Shown: piece after piece, positions 8,729 to 16,552 of the stretch
How the letters are laid out: each line of letters begins with the position of its first letter
How positions within the stretch are numbered: position 1 is the stretch's first letter
Origin: Peribacillus sp. FSL H8-0477
Lineage (GTDB): Bacteria > Bacillota > Bacilli > Bacillales > DSM-1321
NCBI RefSeq assembly: GCF_038002765.1
Contig: NZ_JBBODE010000001.1
Span: 496,001 to 560,000, forward strand
Direction of reading: 5' to 3'
DNA: 64,000 nucleotides
Position numbers and translations under genes: made by a program
The notes under the pieces: model-generated
Databases searched by the model: none
What the model was told of the DNA's origin: nothing
What the model saw: only the letters and a program-made list of their open reading frames with translations

Positions 8729-9268
8729 TTATTTAGCTGCGTTCCGTAGTTTTCTTTCGTAGACAGCAATTTCGCCTTCAAGGTCAAGAAGTTTGATTTG
8801 ATACTCAAGCTCCAGTTTCTTTTTAAGTCTGTTTAATGACTCGATTTGGCCTTCAATATCCTCTTTTTCAAGCTTTGGTTCCGACTGGAATTGAGGCTTT
8901 GGTTCAGCTTTAAACTCAGGTTCCGGTTTCGGCTCAGCCTTTGGTTCAGCTTTATATTCTGGTTCTGGTTTAAGATCAGCGAAAATATCTCCGCCTTGCA
9001 TAAATTTACTTATGCTTTTACTAAAGAAGTCTGCTGCTGCGTCCTTAGTCTTAGGATTTCCGATAATCCCTTCGATTAGGCTCTGCATCTTCGCTAACGA
9101 AGTACCTGGAATAACTGATTTCTTTTGAATAAACTCTTCCAGCCAATCTTTATCTATCTGATAACTTTTACCGTCTTGTGTAGCCTCAAGTTCACCATTT
9201 CGAATCCACCGGCGAACGGTTTCTTCTGAAACACGTAACATTTCACTTATCTCTTTTGTACTTAACAT
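8729..9268 (-). CDS. Excisionase/MerR-type HTH protein with Glu/Pro-rich linker and coiled coil
   Basis: A 179-residue protein in three parts. Residues 1-50 are an HTH_17-type winged helix (STKEISEMLRVSEETVRRWI). Residues about 97-133 are a low-complexity linker built from repeats of KPEPE, KAEPK and similar. Residues about 136-176 form a charged heptad-rich helix likely to be a coiled coil. The layout suggests a DNA-binding protein that oligomerises at a distance from its site. It is not in a phage context. A perfect 12-bp palindrome lies 46 bases upstream of its start and may be its operator. Confidence 0.75.
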   Translation of the reverse strand: MLSTKEISEMLRVSEETVRRWIRNGELEATQDGKSYQIDKDWLEEFIQKKSVIPGTSLAKMQSLIEGIIGNPKTKDAAADFFSKSISKFMQGGDIFADLKPEPEYKAEPKAEPKPEPEFKAEPKPQFQSEPKLEKEDIEGQIESLNRLKKKLELEYQIKLLDLEGEIAVYERKLRNAAK

Positions 9269-9313
9269 ACTAAAACCTCATTTCTGTATTTGTTCACACA
9301 CATAACATATCAT

Positions 9314-9325
9314 ACGTGCGCACGT
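9314..9325. promoter_or_regulatory. Palindrome upstream of the HTH gene
   Basis: ACGTGCGCACGT is a perfect 12-bp palindrome, GC-rich within AT-rich DNA, in the region between the divergent HTH and GNAT genes. It is a candidate operator; the binding protein is unknown, and autoregulation by the HTH protein is only inferred. Confidence 0.4.
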
Positions 9326-9425
9326 CCGTGCCAATAAAAATGATTATTTTTTTCTATGACTCGGACTTGCTATCCATTAGGTATAACGTATGATACCCTA
9401 TATTTACCATTAAAGGGGGGCAAGC

Positions 9426-9965
9426 ATGTATAAAGCGGAGATCGATAAAGAACTATATCTGGCCATTTTAGAACCAAGACACGCACAAGAACTGTTTCAA
9501 CTGCTAGATAACAGTCGTGACCATATAAGCAAATGGCTTACTTTTCCTAACAAAACAAAAAGTGTAGAGGATTCTCTTACATTTATAGAAAAATCCTTGA
9601 GACGATTATCCAAAAATAATGGATACTGGGCCGGTATTTGGTATAAAGGAAAAATGGCTGGCTCCATTGGCTTCTTATATATTGACTGGGATGCAAGAAA
9701 GACCGAGATAGGCTACTGGCTCGGAGACGAATATTTAGGAATGGGGTTAGCTACAAAAGCAGCCAAAGCATTCATCAACCATTCGTTTGAGGAATTAGAT
9801 CTAAGAAAAGTTGAAATAAATGTGGCAAGTGAAAACGGACCAAGCAGAGCCATCCCTGAACGTTTAGGCTTTACTAAAGAAGGCAGTATTCGCAACTATG
9901 AAAAGGTAAACGGAGACTATCATGATCGGATTCTTTATGGATTGCTCAAGGATGAATGGAAATGA
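9426..9965 (+). CDS. GNAT acetyltransferase, RimL/RimJ-like
   Basis: A 179-residue GCN5-related acetyltransferase. N-terminal LEPRHAQELFQLLD and the acetyl-CoA loop region GYWLGDEYLGMGLATKA (near 98-114) match the RimL/YdaF group that acetylates ribosomal proteins or small amines. A conserved NxxSRAIPERLGF element is near 136. AAGGGGGG lies upstream of the ATG. Monocistronic, ended by a hairpin. It resembles the GNAT at 41742-42287 and may be a paralogue. Confidence 0.88.
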   Translation: MYKAEIDKELYLAILEPRHAQELFQLLDNSRDHISKWLTFPNKTKSVEDSLTFIEKSLRRLSKNNGYWAGIWYKGKMAGSIGFLYIDWDARKTEIGYWLGDEYLGMGLATKAAKAFINHSFEELDLRKVEINVASENGPSRAIPERLGFTKEGSIRNYEKVNGDYHDRILYGLLKDEWK

Positions 9966-9974
9966 AAGCGAAAA

Positions 9975-10000
9975 GCATCCTCCAAGGATAAGGAGGATGC
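9975..10000. terminator. Hairpin between convergent genes
   Basis: GCATCCTCC (9975-9983) pairs with GGAGGATGC (9992-10000). It lies between the GNAT and permease genes, which converge. Confidence 0.6.
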
Positions 10001-10007
10001 AATCGAT

Positions 10008-11423
10008 TTAATCCATATTCGACTTGCGAGCCCGATCAGACAGAGACTTTTCTTTATTCCAGACTCGTTTCTTCATGAAAATGGCTGCCAGTCCAATAAG
10101 TACAACAAATAATAAGCTAATAAAGAATCCTGGCCTGATTTCTTTCTCAAGCAGTGTACCTGTTACGGCGGCGGCAATTAACAATAAACCCATCCAGCCT
10201 GTCAGCTTATTCATTATGTTTAATTTAAGGACTTTAAATGCAGAAATTATAATAAAGGCCCAGTTGTACAAAATTAATATTCCTGCAGCAGTCGTAATGT
10301 ATTCATAAATTTTCCCTGGAAGCAATAAAGCTGTAATGATCGAACCAATGAGTCCGAGTGTCGCAAGACCAAGTGCTGGCAAAGGCAAGTCTTTAAAATT
10401 CCTTATTTTATTGGCAAAGAAAAGCGGTGCATTTCCGTCACCCGCAATGGTGACTAATAAATTCGTAACACCAAATAAAGATGCGGTCATGGTGGAAAAA
10501 CCGGCTATTATGATGGCTCCATTAAATACATGTGGAAAGAACCCTAGATGATAACTATCCATCGCCGTTACAAAGGGACTTTCCTTTTCACTAAATGCAT
10601 CTAATGAAACCATCGTTACCGCTAACCCCAAGGAAATAACATAGATAATCGTTAAACATAAAAGCATGATGGTTCCTGCTTTTGGTGCATCTTCTTTCTT
10701 TTTAAGACGCATGGCCATCAGACCAATGACCTCTATCCCGCCAAATGCATAAAAGGCATAGATTAAAGAGGTCCAAAATCCTTTTAGTCCTTTCGGGAAT
10801 AATTCTTTATAGGTATTAGGGAATGAAGGCGGCTCAACCCCCTTAAGACCAAACCAACCGAATATCCCAAAAAACGCAAGAATAATAAACATCACGATAG
10901 CTGCTGTCTTTATTACAGCCAGAACATTTTCTACTCTGTCAAACCCTTTAGTCCCAAACAACACGACAATAATTGAGATAATGGCGAAACCTGAGGCAAA
11001 AATCCAAAGCGGAATCTTTGGAAACCAAAACTGAGATAAGATGGAAAGCGCCGTCAATTGACTTCCCATAATTAAGATATTAGATGACCAGTAATTCCAA
11101 CCTGCGCTAAATCCAGCCCAACGTCCATATGCTTTATTTGCATAATAACAAAACGATCCTTCGTGAGGATCTGCTGCTGTCATTTTGGCAAGCAGTCGGT
11201 AAACAATATATGTACCTAATGAAGCTAAAACAAATGAAAAGATTATGGATGGCCCCGTTGTTTTTATCCCAATTGTCGATCCAAGAAAATAACCTGTTCC
11301 AATTGTACAGCCGACACCAATTAGGGACAGCTGCCACCACTCCATGCTGCCCGTTTCATCTGCTTGATTGGACCCTTGGCTGTCTGGACTGTGTGCCTTC
11401 TTCACTGTAAATCCCCCTTCCAT
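10008..11423 (-). CDS. Amino-acid permease (APC superfamily)
   Basis: A 471-residue transporter with about 12 membrane segments. It has the APC signature near residue 35 (SLIGVGCTIGTGYFLGS) and a charged cytosolic loop around GFDRVEN near 150. Closest in style to the AAT-type amino-acid permeases of Bacillus; the substrate cannot be read from sequence. Two starts are possible: ATG at 11423 with AAGAAGG upstream, or GTG six codons later preceded by AAGGGGG. A LysE exporter gene follows the same orientation upstream, so the two may share regulation. Confidence 0.88.
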   Translation of the reverse strand: MEGGFTVKKAHSPDSQGSNQADETGSMEWWQLSLIGVGCTIGTGYFLGSTIGIKTTGPSIIFSFVLASLGTYIVYRLLAKMTAADPHEGSFCYYANKAYGRWAGFSAGWNYWSSNILIMGSQLTALSILSQFWFPKIPLWIFASGFAIISIIVVLFGTKGFDRVENVLAVIKTAAIVMFIILAFFGIFGWFGLKGVEPPSFPNTYKELFPKGLKGFWTSLIYAFYAFGGIEVIGLMAMRLKKKEDAPKAGTIMLLCLTIIYVISLGLAVTMVSLDAFSEKESPFVTAMDSYHLGFFPHVFNGAIIIAGFSTMTASLFGVTNLLVTIAGDGNAPLFFANKIRNFKDLPLPALGLATLGLIGSIITALLLPGKIYEYITTAAGILILYNWAFIIISAFKVLKLNIMNKLTGWMGLLLIAAAVTGTLLEKEIRPGFFISLLFVVLIGLAAIFMKKRVWNKEKSLSDRARKSNMD

Positions 11424-11495
11424 ACATCCTTCTTAGTGTGAATAAAACCACTCAGAATTATGTAAAAGAAAAAGGAGTGACAGAATAAGGTATGG

Positions 11496-12146
11496 CTAAC
11501 CCAATAAAGCCGTTATCCCTTGATAACCAAAGTACAAACCAAACCCTACTAGTGATAGACCGGATATAATGGAGATAACTTTTATACTTGTATCATTAAG
11601 ATATCTTCTAAAAACGGTAGTCAATGATGCCACAAAGATATCCCAGCATGTAAGGCCGATAAAAATCATTAAGGTATATACAAGTAACGAACTTGTTCCA
11701 TAGGTTACCGCTGTTTTTGCTAATACTGATCCGTATATCCCCAGCCAAAATAAAACGGAAAGCGGACTGGTTATCGACATAATAAAGCCAACCATAAAGC
11801 ACTTTAACAATGAATCAGGCTTGCTTCGATAATCAATGGTTAATTTCTTAGCGGCAAACATCCCTTCAATTCCTGAATAAAGCAAGACAAATCCACCAAA
11901 TAACCACAAAAACGTCTGTACAATGGGAATATCTAAAAACTTAACTAATCCGACATAGACCATCAACATAAAAATGGCATCTGCCATCATTCCACCTATA
12001 CCAACACTCCACGAATGCCAAAATCCATTTTTAAGTCCCTTGTCCAATCTCGCTGAATTGACTGGACCAATAGGTGCCGCAAGCGTAAGACCTAACACAA
12101 AATAACTAAACAGTATATTTACACTCAGGAGTACCACTCCATTCAT
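11496..12146 (-). CDS. LysE/RhtB family exporter
   Basis: A 216-residue inner-membrane protein with about six hydrophobic segments. The diagnostic LysE/RhtB N-terminus is present (LAAPIGPVNSARLDKGLKNG, near residue 23) along with the long second block near 105-150. Members export amino acids or related metabolites. It lies upstream of an amino-acid permease on the same strand with a 72-base gap, which hints at related amino-acid traffic. Confidence 0.87.
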   Translation of the reverse strand: MNGVVLLSVNILFSYFVLGLTLAAPIGPVNSARLDKGLKNGFWHSWSVGIGGMMADAIFMLMVYVGLVKFLDIPIVQTFLWLFGGFVLLYSGIEGMFAAKKLTIDYRSKPDSLLKCFMVGFIMSITSPLSVLFWLGIYGSVLAKTAVTYGTSSLLVYTLMIFIGLTCWDIFVASLTTVFRRYLNDTSIKVISIISGLSLVGFGLYFGYQGITALLG

Positions 12147-12148
12147 CC

Positions 12149-12238
12149 AATTTCATCGGCTTGTCCAAAGATGGAGAAACTAATGAAGTATATGTACCTG
12201 AAGATGAAGTTAGAACTAGTCCTCAGAGTGTAAATTAG
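12149..12238 (+). pseudogene. C-terminal coding remnant of an unknown gene
   Basis: The plus-strand frame from 12149 to the TAG at 12236-12238 reads NFIGLSKDGETNEVYVPEDE and then VRTSPQSVN. It has protein-like composition, but no start codon or ribosome site, and it abuts the LysE start on the other strand. It looks like the tail of a gene whose body was lost. I do not recognise the parent family. Confidence 0.35.
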
Positions 12239-12292
12239 TTTTGATTAGTGTACCTTCTTCCTACATTTAAATTGAAGAAAAAAGCAGTTCAA

Positions 12293-12379
12293 TTATAATT
12301 TCGTTTTATTTTTTTTTTTCTTTTTTCCCATTAAAGCCGTCGCTATGGCACCAAAGAAATTTCCTAATGCTTCAAACAT
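12293..12379 (-). CDS. 28-residue amphipathic, Lys-tailed peptide
   Basis: A very short gene with a strong ribosome site (GGGAGG, plus-strand 12389-12394, nine bases before ATG). It encodes MFEALGNFFGAIATALMG followed by a run of five Lys and NKTKL. The small-residue hydrophobic helix with a basic tail resembles membrane-active or membrane-anchored small peptides. The poly-Lys stretch comes from a T-run on the plus strand. No family recognised; expression is untested but the start context is better than chance would give. Confidence 0.5.
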   Translation of the reverse strand: MFEALGNFFGAIATALMGKKKKKNKTKL

Positions 12380-12500
12380 TACTTTACACCTCCCACAACG
12401 AACTGCAGCATATAATAAACTAGTATATTACATTAATTACATATATGGTAAAATAAGGATTATTATTCAATTTCGATTTAGCAAAAGGGAGGTCTAGTAT

Positions 12501-12815
12501 TTGGCTATCGCAAGTGTCAATCAATATAAGAAACATGGGGTAATTAGTTACATTTCTATTGTAATAGGGATCGTTTGTTTTTTTATTGTATTTGTAGCAC
12601 CTACACGGCTTGCAAATATTGGTATGGCAGGTGGAGACTATGTTACATTTGCCCTTACAGCTTTAGGTATTATCACTTCCCTCATAGGTATCAGTAAGAA
12701 ATCCGAGAGAAACCTAATTCCAATTATCTCGTTAGTTTTATCATCATCTTATTTTATTTTCTGGATAGTAACTATCTTTTTACTCGTAACTGGTATGGTT
12801 GATTTTGCTCCATAA
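12501..12815 (+). CDS. Small three-span membrane protein
   Basis: A 104-residue protein with three hydrophobic segments (about 15-34, 46-64 and 75-100). It starts at TTG 12501 with GGGAGG eight bases upstream. A short polar N-terminus (ASVNQYKKHG) precedes the first span. No motif of known function and no obvious operon partner. A terminator follows. Confidence 0.72.
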   Translation: MAIASVNQYKKHGVISYISIVIGIVCFFIVFVAPTRLANIGMAGGDYVTFALTALGIITSLIGISKKSERNLIPIISLVLSSSYFIFWIVTIFLLVTGMVDFAP

Positions 12816-12838
12816 CAGACAAAGCGTATCTTTTAGGT

Positions 12839-12862
12839 CCCGTAAGTATCTTACGGGTTTTT
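12839..12862 (+). terminator. Intrinsic terminator
   Basis: CCCGTAAG (12839-12846), a 3-base loop, CTTACGGG (12850-12857), then TTTTTC. Confidence 0.85.
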
Positions 12863-12931
12863 CATTTTTTGTGATACATCACACATAATTAATAGCAGTG
12901 AGACATTATAAACTTATTGGGGTGAGCTATT

Positions 12932-13500
12932 TTGAATTTTTCATTTATAGATAGTAGAAGTGGTAGTGCAACCTGTGTTTTGGAGATTAATCATAAAAAG
13001 TTTGAGTTCCACCCTTCTTTTCATTCCGATGCCCTAGGGGATTTTGTTTCGTATCTTGCTTCGATACATCCTTTATGCAAATTGAGTTGGAAAGAAGGTG
13101 CCTTTCACAAAATAAATGGTGGGATTCATTGGCAAACCGGACCATCTTTACTAAATTGGGAATTCAAACGAGATTTCGAGGATTTAGAAATTATCATCAT
13201 CGAAAAACAAAACTTTACCGTAGATAGAAAAGTTAATACCCATTTACCTAAAATAATAGTGAAAACTACATGCAAGTTTGATGATTTTGTTTTATGTGTA
13301 ATAAAAGAAGTAGATCGAGTTATTAAACACGAGGCATTTTAGGTTATCGACAAGAATGGCAAAACTACACATTTCCAATGGATGGTTTTCTTGCACTGAA
13401 ATATGCGTATCTTTATAAAAAACCCTTTGAGATAACCAAAAAAAATAGTGGTACTTCGCTTGAGGAAGAACTATCTTTATTATTGTTAGCTATTGAATAA
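12932..13500 (+). pseudogene. Uncharacterised gene broken by a frameshift in a T-run
   Basis: The first frame runs from TTG 12932 (GGGGTG upstream) for 136 codons to a TAG at 13340-13342 directly after four T (13337-13340). The -1 frame then stays open to a TAA at 13500 and reads LGYRQEWQNYTFPMDGFLAL, later EEELSLLLLAIE, clearly protein-like. Adding one T would fuse the parts into about 189 residues. No known domain. It is either a recently broken gene, a phase-variable gene, or a sequencing error in a homopolymer. Confidence 0.6.
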
Positions 13501-13559
13501 ACAGGGTATATGCCGAGAGATTTATCATCTTTAATCGACTGATTAGGGAGGTGTTGTTT

Positions 13560-13673
13560 TTGGATAAAGAGGTAAAGAGAAAATTAGCTTTCATTATATC
13601 CGTTTCTATTATAGGCAGTATTCTTGTATTATTGGTTCCCATTCTTTTTCATTATTTTTCTGGTTCTCCTTAA
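13560..13673 (+). CDS. 37-residue single-span membrane peptide
   Basis: Starts at TTG 13560, eight bases after GGGAGG. The product begins MDKEVKRKLAFIISVSIIGS, continues with a hydrophobic stretch and ends HYFSGSP. One transmembrane helix with a basic cytosolic N-terminus. It lies 59 bases after the frameshifted gene on the same strand and before a terminator, so it may be co-transcribed. Function unknown. Confidence 0.6.
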   Translation: MDKEVKRKLAFIISVSIIGSILVLLVPILFHYFSGSP

Positions 13674-13703
13674 CTTCACTATCCTTTCCACAGTTATGCC
13701 ATT

Positions 13704-13740
13704 CCCCCTTTGATTACTAACTCCAAAGGGGGACCTCTTT
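13704..13740. terminator. Bidirectional terminator
   Basis: CCCCCTTTG (13704-13712) pairs with CAAAGGGGG (13724-13732), with T-rich sequence following. Lies between the small membrane peptide and the convergent DUF3021 gene. Confidence 0.75.
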
Positions 13741-13752
13741 TAAATCCCTTTG

Positions 13753-14187
13753 TTAGTTTTCTCCACTCTCTTCCCTTTTTCCAATTGTTTGATTTAGTTC
13801 TTCTTCTTGTTTTTTAAAATACGCCCGAAAGCTCAACCAAAAAATCGTATACGTAATGATGAAACAAACAAAAGCAGCTGCAAAAGGCCATATCCCGGCT
13901 GGAAGCCAGCCAATATACATCGCCATGGGAAAATAAACAAGGACTGATAAAGAAAAGTGAACACTTAACTGTTTCAGCGGACTCCAGTTGTCATTTTCAA
14001 AAATTAACGAAGCCATGCAGAAATATAAACTGATTACCATCGCACCTACTACACTTAGCCAAATTTCCTGTACACTAACTTCCGCCTTAATTACGACAAT
14101 CACGGTGAGTATGATAAATACGACTACCATCGAATATCCAAGACCCGCCCAAGCTCGCTTTAAAAGCTTACTTCCCATCCTCTCCAC
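13753..14187 (-). CDS. DUF3021 family membrane protein
   Basis: A 144-residue protein with four hydrophobic segments (about 15-34, 43-62, 74-92 and 98-118) and a charged C-terminal tail. The order 'LytTR regulator then DUF3021' on one strand is the standard pairing of this family in Firmicutes, where the membrane protein is thought to restrain or sense for the regulator. It overlaps the end of the LytTR gene by 20 bases, so translation is coupled. Confidence 0.82.
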   Translation of the reverse strand: MERMGSKLLKRAWAGLGYSMVVVFIILTVIVVIKAEVSVQEIWLSVVGAMVISLYFCMASLIFENDNWSPLKQLSVHFSLSVLVYFPMAMYIGWLPAGIWPFAAAFVCFIITYTIFWLSFRAYFKKQEEELNQTIGKREESGEN

Positions 14188-14629
14188 CTCCGAGAATTAA
14201 TTTTTTCTTTAGCTCAGCGACATAACTGCGTGAGACATATTCTTTTGTGCCTGATTTAAAATGTACACAAAGAATGCCGTTGAAGGTCAATTCAAAATGA
14301 TCAATTTGGTCGAGGTTTCCGATAACTGATTTCGAAAATCTCATAAACCGCTGGGGGACTAACAGTTCCTCCAGCTCGTAAAGCTTCAACTTCATTTCAA
14401 TCTTCCGGCGGCCGCTGACACCATACACCTTGCGTTTTTCAGCGAATACATAATCTACCTCGCTCGGGCTTAAGAGAATGGTCTTATCCTCCTCAACGCC
14501 TACGAGACGCTTTGACGATTGAATGTGTAATTTCCGAATGATTTCTGCCAACTCCGGAGTCATTTCTTTAGCCTGAATGGTAATCGTCAACTCGTCGTAT
14601 TGATCATCTAAGTCGATATTCACTTTCAT
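14168..14629 (-). CDS. LytTR-domain DNA-binding regulator
   Basis: A 153-residue protein with no receiver domain. The LytTR fold covers about residues 45-145: LLSPSEVDYVFAEKRKVYGV, the helix LYELEELLVPQRFMRFSKSVIGNL, and the closing SRSYVAELKKKL. GGGGGGACC lies upstream of the ATG. With the overlapping DUF3021 gene it forms a two-gene membrane-linked regulatory unit; its own promoter is the most likely target. It is distinct from the second LytTR protein at 26572. Confidence 0.88.
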   Translation of the reverse strand: MKVNIDLDDQYDELTITIQAKEMTPELAEIIRKLHIQSSKRLVGVEEDKTILLSPSEVDYVFAEKRKVYGVSGRRKIEMKLKLYELEELLVPQRFMRFSKSVIGNLDQIDHFELTFNGILCVHFKSGTKEYVSRSYVAELKKKLILGGGEDGK

Positions 14630-14813
14630 GATTGGTCCCCCCTGTTCTATATATATTATTGCGAATTTTCTTGCCTTTGTAACAATAAACGGATGACAGG
14701 TAGAAGAACGGGAGTCAACTGTTATAAACTTGGAATGAACTACGGTCCTATGTATAAAATCGTATTCAATTTGCTTAATTTTACCATTTATTCTCAGAGA
14801 AGTTACCTAAAAA

Positions 14814-14844
14814 AACAGGGACCTCTTTATTAAAGGTCCCTGTT
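14814..14844. terminator. Hairpin terminator
   Basis: AACAGGGACCT (14814-14824) pairs with AGGTCCCTGTT (14834-14844). It closes the downstream end of the minus-strand membrane protein gene, with the A-run to its left acting as the T-run. Confidence 0.75.
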
Positions 14845-14851
14845 AATGGAT

Positions 14852-15391
14852 TTATTCTTTTCTAAGCTCTCTACTGATACAAAATGCACCGATGGTAAAC
14901 ACGATGGAAATCATTAAAGGAACGACGATATACGCTTGATCGACCACAAACCATCCTAGAATGAGTGATGACACGCTCGTTGTGAAGGCAATAAATCCAT
15001 ATGTCTTACTTTTATAAATCCAAATATAAGGAAAAAAGTGAGAACCCGTTAATAAACCAATCGTAAAAGGTAAATACTCGGGAATTTGAAGGTAGACAAG
15101 TATAAAAACCGGGATAAAAAAAGCCTGCGGAGCTGCAACTACTGCCGCTAACATTCCAATTGGATTCTCAATAACTAATACATTGATTTTCATACATCTG
15201 CCAACGGCTACCCCTAACGGAAAGATAACAATCAAGGCAAGAATCCAAATAACGCCTACGATCTTCATTGAAAAAAAGAATGGAAAAAGAGCAATAAGAA
15301 AAAAAACAAAGGCTCCAGAAAGTACAAGTGGAAACCCTTTTTTTGCGGTTTGGATAACATCCTTTTGTAAGTGGTTTAGCTTAGTATCCAT
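14852..15391 (-). CDS. Multi-span membrane protein (DUF7010-like)
   Basis: A 179-residue protein with about six hydrophobic segments, a short cytosolic N-terminus (MDTKLNHLQKDVIQTAKKGF) and a basic C-terminal end (SRELRKE). The middle GLLTGSHFFPYIWIYKSKTY is typical of a small uncharacterised Bacillus family I associate with DUF7010. No catalytic motif is visible. Single gene with terminator. Confidence 0.6.
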   Translation of the reverse strand: MDTKLNHLQKDVIQTAKKGFPLVLSGAFVFFLIALFPFFFSMKIVGVIWILALIVIFPLGVAVGRCMKINVLVIENPIGMLAAVVAAPQAFFIPVFILVYLQIPEYLPFTIGLLTGSHFFPYIWIYKSKTYGFIAFTTSVSSLILGWFVVDQAYIVVPLMISIVFTIGAFCISRELRKE

Positions 15392-15669
15392 TTAAGACTC
15401 CTTTAGAAATGACTCTGAACCATATACGGCTAGATTCAGTGTCCAAATCGTTTTTAATAGAAAGTAACAAATAAATAAGAACCTATTAAAATACATATCT
15501 TTCATTTTAAGTTTATACATATTTACCACTTTTTAAACTAGTTATTCATATACTCGACACACTCTAGTGAGCTATTCGCTATTTTATCCGCCTATCATTT
15601 GTACCCAATCAAAGATACGTATATACTTAATGTAAATATAAGTAAAAAAAGTAATTAGGAGGAAATATC

Positions 15670-16428
15670 ATGAAATTAGAAGGCAAAGTGGCCATTGTTA
15701 CAGGTGCCGCATCAGGAATGGGAAAAGAGATTGCTAGATTGTATGCACAAGAAGGCGCCAACGTTATCCTTTCAGATATTAATAAAGAGGCTGTGGAATC
15801 AGTTGCTGCAGAAATTGAAAAAGAAGGTGGAAAAGCCATTGCTGTAATGGCTAATGTGGCTAAAGAAGAAGATGTTCAAGCCATGATTGATTTGGCTGTT
15901 GAAAAGTTTGGGACTCTGGACATTCTTGTCAACAATGCTGGAATTATGGATAACTTCATTCCTGCTGCTGAACTTACAGATGAGCATTGGGAACGAATCT
16001 TCGCGGTGAATACGACATCTGTTATGCGAACAACAAGAAAAGCACTTTCCATTTTTCTTGCTAAAGAACAAGGGATCATCATTAATGTCGCTTCTGTCGG
16101 CGGACTCTTCGGTTCAAGAGCCGGTGCAGCATACACAGCTTCGAAACATGCAGTCATCGGCTTCACCAAAAACGTAGGCTTCCAATACGCTGGTAACGGT
16201 ATTCGTTGCAATGCGATTGCTCCAGGTGGTGTTAATACGAACATTGGAACCACTATGAGTGAGCCAAACGAGTTTGGCATGCAAAAGGCAATGAGCGGCG
16301 CAGCCGGTAACCCGCGGTCCGGTGAATCGATTGAAATTGCCAAAGTCGCATTATTCCTTGCTAGTGATGATGCAAGCTTTGTCAATGCCACGACCATCAC
16401 AGCTGATGCTGGCTGGACAGGGTATTAA
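15670..16428 (+). CDS. Short-chain dehydrogenase/reductase
   Basis: A 252-residue classical SDR. Cofactor motif TGAASGMGKEIA near residue 11, NNAG near 86, catalytic Ser in the block after INVASVGG near 139, and YTASK with catalytic Tyr and Lys near 154-158. Asp37 in LSDINK favours NAD(H). The substrate is unknown; it resembles the glucose-dehydrogenase/FabG-like group. TTAGGAGG lies upstream of the ATG. Monocistronic. Confidence 0.9.
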   Translation: MKLEGKVAIVTGAASGMGKEIARLYAQEGANVILSDINKEAVESVAAEIEKEGGKAIAVMANVAKEEDVQAMIDLAVEKFGTLDILVNNAGIMDNFIPAAELTDEHWERIFAVNTTSVMRTTRKALSIFLAKEQGIIINVASVGGLFGSRAGAAYTASKHAVIGFTKNVGFQYAGNGIRCNAIAPGGVNTNIGTTMSEPNEFGMQKAMSGAAGNPRSGESIEIAKVALFLASDDASFVNATTITADAGWTGY

Positions 16429-16445
16429 ATACTAGCTGTTACTTA

Positions 16446-16475
16446 AAACTCCCGATAAACACATCGGGAGTTTTT
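16446..16475 (+). terminator. Intrinsic terminator
   Basis: AAACTCCCGAT (16446-16456) pairs with ATCGGGAGTTT (16463-16473), then T-rich. Ends the SDR gene. Confidence 0.85.
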
Positions 16476-16552
16476 CTATTATTTACAACATAAAGAGACC
16501 GAATGCCGAACTAAGTTCACTGCATCCGGTCTCTAAGAAGAGAATGACTTCT

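Noticed and set aside
8729..9268. Prophage or integrative element marked by an excisionase-like protein
   Set aside because: No integrase, attachment repeats or phage genes nearby; the HTH_17 fold is common in chromosomal regulators.
15876..16400. Long antisense frame of 174 codons opposite the SDR gene
   Set aside because: It mirrors the SDR coding sequence, has no ribosome site and no protein-like motif; the plus-strand SDR has all catalytic motifs.
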